Assembly: GCA_902702965.1 (NCBI GenBank)
Contig: CACRXP010000087.1
Span: 593,017 to 657,016 of the forward strand
Direction of reading: 5' to 3'
Source: Spirometra erinaceieuropaei
Taxonomy: Eukaryota; Platyhelminthes; Cestoda; Diphyllobothriidea; Diphyllobothriidae
Length of the DNA stretch: 64,000 bases
Shown here: in pieces, positions 55,906 through 64,000 of the stretch
Layout of the letters: each line of letters starts with the position of its first letter
Position numbering within the stretch: position 1 is the stretch's first letter
Program-made: the position numbers and the translations under genes
Notes under the pieces: generated by a model
Told to the model about the DNA's origin: nothing
The model's input: only the letters and a program-made list of their open reading frames with translations
Databases searched by the model: none

Positions 55906-57889
55906 TATAGATTCGTCTACGAACTCTAACCTTCCGGAACTGCGTCTCTGTCCGATTCAAATGAAGAGGCTTGTGGGCAAAATCGTACTACAGGCGTAAC
56001 TGCATGCAGGAGAAGCAGGGGATTTAGACTTCCACGCCAACCCAGTACAAGGTTATTCGAAGAACATGCAAAATTGAAATGCCGCGGACCAACAGCGCCA
56101 CAGCCCAACCCCTGTCACTATGTTCTCACCGTCAGGCGAAGTCCAGGACCCAGATTGGCCTTGATGGACACGCAAATTCCCCAGCAACGTTAATACGCCC
56201 AACCCACCTCCTGTACCACAAAACGCCGTAATTTCCATGGAAATGTTTCTAGCCTGCCGTCGCTACGACCGCGACAGCGTGTCCCAGCTAATCTCCGTTG
56301 GACATCTTCCCATCAGGGGAAGCACCAAACATGCAGAAAAAGCGCCACCAATGAACATTCAAGGCAAACATGCTCCCATTGTAACCGTACATTTCGAAGA
56401 CGCAGTAGTCTAGTTAGGCACCTGCAACTCCATCGCATCAGGACTGCGGAGCCACTGGCACATGTTCCAATCAACGTCTACTATAGCAGCCTTGCCTACA
56501 CACAGCCCTCCTGCCCATGTTGTTCAAACGGCAGAAGAATTCAGTGGGGCATTCAATATACTAACTGCGATACGCTGACCCTGCTTCTGATGCCCGCTAC
56601 CCTATGACAGTCTCTGCCCGATGCAGGTCTGCATGCGCGCCAACAACGGCATCATCACCTGACGCGCAGACCACCCCTGTGCGGTCAAGTGGGCACACAG
56701 ATTGGAATATGACCCGTCATTTCACCAGCAAGCATGTAGAGTTTGCCAACGTAAGTAACGACGGGAAACGCGTGGTGCGAGCGTCCGCGATTGCGTTTTT
56801 CCTGCGTCGGACAGAGGCTCTACGCCAGGACAGGCAATGTCGTCTCGCTGACAGGGGAGAAGAGTTAGGCTCGTCAAACAGATAGGTTATGCCGGACTTC
56901 TTCTCTGTATCAGATCGACATTAAGCCCTCACTAAATGTTCAATCATGGATTTGGGAATTAAAATGTTACGAGACAAGTCGGTCCCCTCGACTTACGGAC
57001 AGGTTGGAAATGGCTTCTTTTTCCCCCGGTTTTTATGACAACTTAGTTCGATAAGGCATCTGCGGTCCCGCATGAAGCATACTTCGTGTACATTTTGGAA
57101 GCAGCGCATATCTGAAACAAACACCACGATCCTCGAGGCCTAAGAACCCCGTGTATATCTTATCACACGCACAACTTTTAAAGATCATCAGAAAATGCAT
57201 GCTGCAACCTTATTTTGCCCTGCTGAATCAACATAAAAGGATGAGGTGGCCCGCAATTAAGAACCGAAACATCGCCGTGTGTGAATTAACCAGAGATCAA
57301 CTAACATGTTGCGATCGAAAGATGAGGAGACTTAGACAGTCACTTCCGACTTATTTGTCTTTGCCAATCAAACGCCTCGAGCTCCAAGCCCGACAAATAT
57401 GCTACTTAGACTCAGTAAGTTGGTCATGGAACGTTTGGGCCGCAGGCCCACGTAATGTCGCCCTGCCATAGCCATATGGATGTGAGGATCCGCCTGTTTA
57501 TCATGTTTACAGAGAATATACATTTTAGGGCGGATTTGAGAGAAAATCAGACCACAAAAACAAAGAACCCTGTAAGAACATTTGGCGGACGAATACGGGT
57601 GCAACTTCCTACCATTGGTGTCAGCAGCCTCTTCCATGTCGCCTACCTGTGACAGGACTTACGACCAGTCAAAAGTTTAAGCAACAGCCAAATCCGCTGC
57701 TCGACCTGACTCTGCAAGTATTGCAGCCATTTCGAATGCAGTGTGGGAAGTTATAAGAACTTGCATCGACCTATCAAGTAGTGTGCAACAGCCCCAACGC
57801 TGGGTACGGTGGCCACCAATACGTCGGAGGCACTAACGGGTACGGCGCTAATAAGATTTGCACAGCACTGACTCGAATCGCTCGTCCAC
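55906..57889. other. Intergenic stretch with no recognised gene
   Basis: Short frames occur on both strands but none has recognisable motifs or a coherent exon structure. No repeat family from elsewhere in the window was recognised here. Confidence 0.4.
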
Positions 57890-60230
57890 ATTCAAGTCGT
57901 TCTTGACGGACGACTTTGTGAGGTGACCGAGTCCGCAGTAGGCATCTGTTCAAGTGCTAAAGCACTGGCCGAGCCAGTTTTATACGCATAACTCCACCGG
58001 GTGAAGAGGCATTCCACGCTTACTTGCTTACTTTTAACAGGTAAGGCTGCGATCATGCCTGATCTAGCCGACATCGACGACGTCCCAAACTTTACCTCCC
58101 AACGAGTGACGATCGGCGGCAGCAGATCTGGATAACTCAACCCAGAAGGTCCAAGAACCTCCTCCATGCCTTGAAAAACTACGTCGAGTCGGGTTTTGAG
58201 TAGACCCACTCTTCGACGCCTCCAATGAGGTAACGATGCCGGATCGAGGGCAGTAACACTGAGCTCCTGAGGTTGACGACGAAGAACATGCCCAAACCAC
58301 CTAAGTCGGCTTTCTCGAACGGCCTGGGTTATCTGTTAGATGTCGTAGCGAGTGTTGACTGTTTAATTTGAGCTCGCCTACTCCGAGGAGCCAGTGGATC
58401 CGTGTACGTACGTCTATTCCTCTGGCAGGAGAATATGGCAAACAGTCTAACCACCCACATATCGATCCCTACTCCACATTACCATAGTAGCCGTTGCCAC
58501 TCATCGGGTCACAAAAAAGACTGAACACTCAAATTTCAACAAAATGGTTTTGACAGGTGCAACGTGGTGACATACTCGTACTAGGGGTAAAAAACTTTCC
58601 TGCCGACCGCTGGCCCCAATCAGATCTTCAGTCCACATGGTTACTTGCCACTGGTGTACTAGAGGACGGTGTGAGGGAGGCAAATCCAAAGCAGAGGGCA
58701 GACCCTCCCCCTGTCCGAAGGTTGCAACGGTAAATTTGCAATGCGGTCAATATGGAGAATCTCGTCGATGAAAAACCCAACAGTTTACATCTTAAAGCCC
58801 AGTTAGTGTGACCGAAATAGCCAGCGCTTGCTCATCGCACGCAGACGGTGGACCAGCCGCAGCAGCCCCTGCGCTGTGCTTACTTGTGCTTGTCTCATTT
58901 GAGAAAAAGTCGATGAACTGCAATCGAAGGATGATCCTTAAGCAGTGGTGGTCAAATATTTCGAATTTACCCTTGTCTTCCACGCGCACAGCCCAGAATT
59001 CACAACCATACACAAGGACAGACCGGAAAGACGCACGTTACACGCGTATCTTGGTGGCGATGGAGCCATCGCGTTGGATCCATTGGCATTCTCTAAGGCT
59101 TGGGAAAATCCAGCGGAAAGAAACCATTCGCGAGACGTCGTCCTTGCTCTGTCCATTCAGCAAGTCTCGCCCAGAGGTATTTAAAATTGTCTACATCTTC
59201 AAGTTGACAGCCATCAACCTCGAGAGGTGCCTTCTCCCGGTTGGGGATTCAGCTTGAAAGCGACTTGGTCTTCCCAGTGCTTATGGATAGACCGATTTAG
59301 CGACCTCGTTTTCTCGTGACAACATAGACCGCAGATCACCAAAAAGTGTGGTAAAGCGATATTGTGGGCATAATCGAGATCACTTAGTCGGTGTCCAGAT
59401 GCAAACTCAACACCGTAATCTTCGTGTAGAGCCCTCCCGAGGATCCAGTCAAGAGCGTAGCTGAACAGGATGGGCGACAGGATACAAAACTGCCCGACGT
59501 CAGACCGAACGATTGGGAATGATCGTTATGGTCCAGAACTCGTGTACTGGTGTGGCAGCGGGCCTTGACCATGGCGATGACTTTTGGCGGTACACAATCT
59601 AATGTCATTATCCACCACAGGGACTCACGATGAACGACATCGAACGCGGCGGCAGTCAGCGAAACAGGCAGCCGCCGGTTGAGGCTAGTCCTGGAGGAAT
59701 TCGAGAATTCCCCCGTGTTAAAACCTGGTCAGCGCATCCACGTTCGGTAGGGAATCCGGCTTGATTGGGCCTCGTCCTAGAGTTACGCAGGGCCTGAAAT
59801 CGCCTGAGGACAGTGGCAAAGTTGATAAGGCTTATGTCGCGGTTCTCTTATCTCATTTTATCTTCCTTCTTGAGGATATGTACAAGGATTCCCAAGCCCG
59901 TCACCAAGAGCAAGCCCGTCTCTCCAAGCTTGTTAAATCATGTCAAGGAGCCAAGGTGGCAGTGTCGACACTAGACTTGTAGATCTCAGCAGGTGTACCG
60001 CCCTATCCGGGTGCCCTGTTGTTGCGTAGCCTTCGTATGGCATCGGCAACTTCGCCTTATGATAAGAAGTCACATGGCAATGCATATGTTGAAGTGAGGC
60101 CGCAGAGGAGAGAAAGGGCATGAAGACGAGATGGTGCTCCAAGTGCTCACGCCAGCGCCCGACCTCGGCCGAATTGTCTACGGCAAAGCTGTCATTCATT
60201 TCACCTTAGGCCTATTTCGTCTTGTTAACT
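57890..60230 (-). pseudogene. RTE-type reverse transcriptase pseudogene (family 2), minus strand
   Basis: The minus strand, from 60230 down, shows decayed blocks in the right order: FAVDNSAEVGRWREH, then LAPWL-like text near 59950, then RTRPNQAGF near 59770. Next comes VVHRESLWWIMTLDCVPPK (59620), HNDHSQSFGLTSG, and LDLDYAHNIALL-like text near 59360. The C-terminal part has YRASVRSVLVYGCEFWAVR (about 59000), EDKGKFEIFDHHCLRIIL and finally VELSRSAAADRHSLGGKV (about 58090). It is a different lineage from the RTE copy at 50225-53240, with other C-terminal motifs. Multiple frameshifts leave no long frame. The endonuclease part upstream of 60230 is not recognisable. Confidence 0.82.
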
Positions 60231-62480
60231 AATCGAAGGAGGTAGCGCGGTACGGTAGCCACCTTGGAACCATCTAATTTAACTACAAATGTGAGCTGAG
60301 TGTCCTATGGCTAGATCGTGCACCTATCACCGCCTACGTAGCTACCCTTCACGAGTATCGTGCACACCCTACTAGCAGAAGGCAGACAAAATAGAAGCTC
60401 GCCACTTCCGACTCCAGACGCGCATCGACGTAACTAGGATGGTTTACCCTTAACCCTTCAAACCCCTTTGCCGTGTAGTGCTCGGTTTTCCAGGGTTCAA
60501 AGTGACAACGGCTCGGATCGACGAGTTCGAAAACAGGAAACAACAACCATAAAGACGGAGCCTAGTGCACCTATTTACTATCGTGTTGTCGACAATCCAA
60601 CCGCAGTTTGTGGATAGCTAACAAGAACCCTCCAAGATAGCCAACCACGTGTGACAGCACAGGCATTAAGACTAAATGCCTTCAAAGGTCGTCGGCTTTT
60701 GTCTTCCCCGGAGAGAAGAATCGTACCCCAACAGGTTAAGGCTCCGGGTCCCAACTGCTGGCAGACGTTTTGAGGCTAGAATCGAGACAGCTGTTAATGA
60801 CAAAGAACCAGAAGTCGTAAACCCCCGAATCACATTTCAGTAAATGCTCTATTTTCTGTCCGGGCAACATCTGCGTTAGCCCATCCGCCGATGGCACCAG
60901 TACTTGCCTGGTGGCATCAGTCAATGGGAACCCCGGAAAATGCCGAACATTTGGATGAACAAATCAGCAGAACTGCCAATCAACGCTACCCTCGTCATTT
61001 CACGACCGAGCAACACCAGGTGCCTTCTTGACACTCACCAATGTATCACAGCTGTGGGGGGTAATTTTACCAGCACACAATGCCCGCACGCATTTGTGCG
61101 TTGTGACCACAATGTAATGATCGATATCAAGCCATCGTGTTTGCACCTGTTGTGGCCTAGATGCAAAAATGAACCTTCAGTTATGGCATTGTGGGCCAAG
61201 GCCCACTCTTCAATGACGCAAGATATTCAAACGTCATGATTCTCCAGCAAAACAAATTCAGTTGCGCTCTGACGTGGAAGACTTACTGTAAGAAAACAGC
61301 TCTCCGGATGGAATGGTTACCATGAGCGCACTGAAACCGGTACGTGGACTCACTCACGGGCTTGCGGCCTGAGGATAGGTCGCAACACGTACATGATGAA
61401 CACACTGAGCGGCACTACCAAACCTGTGTGGCGGTCCTCCAGCGATTAGAAACCGATTAGTTCAAAAACAGGGAGCTGATCGCCAACTGGGATGGCAAAC
61501 CAAAAGCACTGTGCAAAAGGCAACTGTGAGCAAATCTCACACATGGGTCGGATTCCCACCTGCAAGCCGTTAAATACCGGCCGACAATGGCACTGGTTTC
61601 ACGTCATCGGATTGCATTATGATAGCTATCGTGTTCGGAACTCCAGGCTATAGAATAAGATCCTGCCGCGTGGTGCTCCCGTTAGACTTCGTCGATCGCA
61701 GATGCTCTCAATCGCATTCGGACTGCTGAATCTGCCGCTCCAACTGGTTGCTCTTAAGCAAAGAAAATTGGTCGTGACAGCTGCGCGAGACAAAGCGAGT
61801 CATGTTTATTGTGGGCATGTAAAGTCAAGATCGAGGGACAAACTGGCGGAGAAACAGCACAATCCTAATTGAATGCAGCAGACGCTGGACTACCAACTTT
61901 CTTCGTTGTTTGCACATGCGAAAAAAGTAGGAATGTGGTACCAAGTGAAACACGGAAGGTCCTTGTTGATACCACAAACCCTAGTTAAAAGAAAACGTAT
62001 CAATAGCGGGGACAAAGATTAGAACAGAGGCGAACGCAAAGTCGATTAATTAAATCGTCGAAAGGTTATTTGCTGACCCGACTCCTAAATAAAGTGGGTG
62101 CTGCAAAATAGTATCGTAATTCATACACTGTCCACTAGATAAATTCCTGAAAATGTATGTTTCGAACTTGATTTCGAATTGTATCTTCAGCTTTACAAGC
62201 AAGAGATCTTGAGTTCGGCACCGACTGTTAGGGCTCACAATAGGACATTATGCAAAGTCAGTTGAGAGTTCACCGTACACCAGGCGCAGCAGTCGAAAAG
62301 CGGTGGCTCAGGAATAGTCTATACAACATGCGAAACGGGTATGGACTTACAACCATGGCGAAGATTCCAAATCAAACCTACTGACCTAACCTGTGTTCTG
62401 AAGTCTTCCTAACCGTGCGACTTGTAGCTGGCGGCAGAATGGGATACAGGGCGAGCAGAGGGCCGGCAAATCTGCCTTAG
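60231..62480. other. Intergenic stretch before RPL35A
   Basis: No gene or repeat was recognised. The left part could be the eroded 5' half of the family 2 RTE element, but I could not align endonuclease motifs to it. Confidence 0.4.
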
Positions 62481-62510
62481 AATAAACAAGGCACACATCA
62501 ACGCCACGAG

Positions 62511-62516
62511 TTTATT
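62511..62516 (-). terminator. Poly(A) signal of RPL35A
   Basis: AATAAA on the minus strand begins six nt downstream of the RPL35A stop codon (TAA at 62525-62523), followed by a GT-rich stretch. It predicts a 3' UTR of only about 25-40 nt. Confidence 0.75.
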
Positions 62517-62522
62517 GAACAT

Positions 62523-62945
62523 TTACACGCGCGAGGGATAAAGCATAACGCGGATGCGGTGGCCCATCGCCTTGGCCGGGAGGTTACGCTTAAAGTGTGC
62601 GCGGACGGCCCCGCTGCGACCATGGGGTCGAGTGACTTTTCCCCAGACCACACGGACTTTAGTGGGCTTCTGCCGACGAGGAAACTGCTTCTTCCTAAAG
62701 CCAAAAGCGATTAGAAGTTAGAGAGTCTACTTCTCGGCGCGGTAGATATAAGCACATCGTTTGCCCAGGTAAAACTCAGTCTCATCTCGGGTGTTTACGC
62801 CATCAATTTTGAGAAGCGCTGTGTTCTCATGCTGATTTCTCAAACCGCGGCGGTATCCGGTAAAAATTGCTTTCACATACAGTCTTCCTGGCTGCTTTTG
62901 TCTCTTCCTTTTAACTTCCTCCTTCACAGGCTTGGTCTCAGCCAT
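62523..62945 (-). CDS. RPL35A: Large ribosomal subunit protein eL33 (L35a), complete, two exons
   Basis: This is a structural protein of the cytosolic 60S ribosomal subunit. Exon 1 is 62945-62731 and exon 2 is 62694-62523, separated by a 36-nt GT-AG intron (62730-62695). Together they encode 128 residues. Exon 1 carries [29 protein letters not shown] and [19 protein letters not shown]. Exon 2 carries [40 protein letters not shown] and ends SRV. All are hallmark eL33 segments. The N-terminus has about 18 extra charged residues ([18 protein letters not shown]) relative to the 110-residue human protein. A poly(A) hexamer starts six nt after the stop. The gene is intact and isolated between retroelements. 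Confidence 0.97.
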
Positions 62946-63506
62946 TCCAAGATAGCACTAATCACGCCTTGCAAAGTGCTAAAGTGGGGCGCCACACTAA
63001 TACTTGGTACACTAAAACAAAGAGGGTGTCAGCATCAACTGATTAATGTGATGTCGCGAGCAAAAAGGATCACTATTATAAATACTCACATAAAGGTTAA
63101 TAGCTATACATCTCTTTCATTTTCATAAGGATCCTTTTTGTATCAGGGCTCGCGTGCGGAAGGTGAAGGGGTGCTGTGTACACTGAACATATTTGTAAGG
63201 AAAGCACTTGCGCAGAATGAGGACTGAACCGAGCTTAAAAGAATACCAAATTTTGTTGGCCAGCACACTGAAAGTAAAATGTTGGCTGCCCCATTTATTC
63301 GAAATCTCTGCAATAGAATGTGGGTATTATTGAAGAGTTAGTGTACAAGTACAATACTCGCCCGTTGTCAACGACTGAACGATGGTCGAGTAGGTTATGC
63401 CTCATACAGAGGATCTTCAGTCAGATTCACTAAAACAGCATGACTATTAATACTCATATCTGATTCAAATTAAGCCAGGCAATCAGGACTCAATATGCAA
63501 AGAATT

Positions 63507-64000
63507 AATTTCAGTCCGTCTTCACCCGAGAACCTAATGCTATATTTGCCCATCCATCCATTCGCCAAACAACCTCTCCTCCCAGTACCCTTCCCCATCC
63601 TATCCCCTCCCTACCCTCCTTAACCGAGGAACCACTCTTTTCATCTACCATTGTTAGGGCCGAGCTACTCCGGCTGAAACCTGCCAAATCGCCTGGCCCA
63701 GATAGAATTCCCGCCCTAGCACTTCGTGAACTTGCTAATGAACTGTGCAAACCCTTATCCGCAATATTTAAAAACTCATTTGAAGACGGCGAGCTACCGG
63801 AAGAATGGAAGTGCGCACTGATTACTCCGATCCATAAAGGAGGCTCAAGACTTGACTGTGGAAATTATCGTCCTGTCAGTCTTACTTGCATCGCGTGTAA
63901 AATAATGGAACGCATTATCAAAAGACACTTGATGAAATACCTGGAACAGAACAAAATATTGTGCGATGCCCAACACGGCTTTCGTCCAGGGCGCTCCTGC
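63507..64000 (+). pseudogene. CR1-like reverse transcriptase, 5'-truncated, runs off the window
   Basis: From 63509 the frame FQSVFTREPN opens without an ATG and stays open for about 163 codons to the edge. Blocks seen are LKPAKSPGPDRIPALALREL, FKNSFEDGELPEEWK, ITPIHKGGSRLDCGNYRPVS, CKIMERIIKRHL and QHGFRPGRSC. The start at the FFQSVF block marks a 5' truncation typical of non-LTR copies. It is the same sub-family as the minus fragment at 27433-28240. No break is visible in the part present. Confidence 0.85.

Noticed and set aside
59761..59982. 73-codon plus-strand frame with helical-looking protein
   Set aside because: The minus strand over the same bases reads as a continuous, decayed RTE reverse transcriptase, so this is its shadow.
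1..64000. CRISPR arrays, bacterial operons, phage or plasmid features
   Set aside because: No regularly spaced direct repeats, Shine-Dalgarno-led gene clusters or prokaryotic genes were seen. The genes are spliced and eukaryotic.

Overview
The window is animal nuclear DNA. It is most likely from a parasitic flatworm and probably a tapeworm of the diphyllobothriid kind. This is inferred from coding exons split by very small introns (33-42 nt) next to introns of several kb, and from dense CR1-like, RTE-like and Penelope-like retroelements. Nothing looks prokaryotic. Only three host genes are recognisable, and they cover about 3 kb of coding sequence.

Host genes. (1) Positions 10889 down to 3793, minus strand: the first seven exons of FARSB, the beta subunit of cytosolic phenylalanyl-tRNA synthetase. 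The gene runs off the left edge. (2) Positions 33365-49876, plus strand: a complete ten-exon FBXO47-like F-box gene of 606 codons. All intron phases agree. Its large introns hold many repeats. (3) Positions 62945-62523, minus strand: RPL35A (ribosomal protein eL33) in two exons with a 36-nt intron.

Layout. 1-3 kb: a large inverted-repeat element, a Penelope-like GIY-YIG fragment and a zinc-finger tail from an RTE element. 3.8-10.9 kb: FARSB, whose introns contain a tandem tRNA-like element (called P310 here), a serine-tRNA-like SINE, and an RTE fragment split by a foldback insertion. 11-33 kb: a retroelement graveyard. It has a CR1-like copy interrupted by P310 (14.8-17.3 kb), and a nearly complete two-ORF CR1-like element (21.4-25.7 kb) nested seamlessly inside an older (ATT)-tailed element (20.8-27.3 kb). 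That nested element includes a 515-base assembly gap. 33.4-49.9 kb: FBXO47. 50.2-60.2 kb: two different decayed RTE-type elements on the minus strand. 62.5-63 kb: RPL35A. 63.5-64 kb: another CR1-like reverse transcriptase running off the right edge.

The three genes are housekeeping (translation) or germline/F-box genes with no sign of joint regulation. The most interesting non-gene signal is P310. It is a roughly 310-bp unit seen as tail-to-head multimers, with pol III-type A and B boxes, a hammerhead-like core (CTGANGA, 14 nt, GAAA) and inverted copies of its own head. Two Penelope-like 3' regions also carry hammerhead-like cores.
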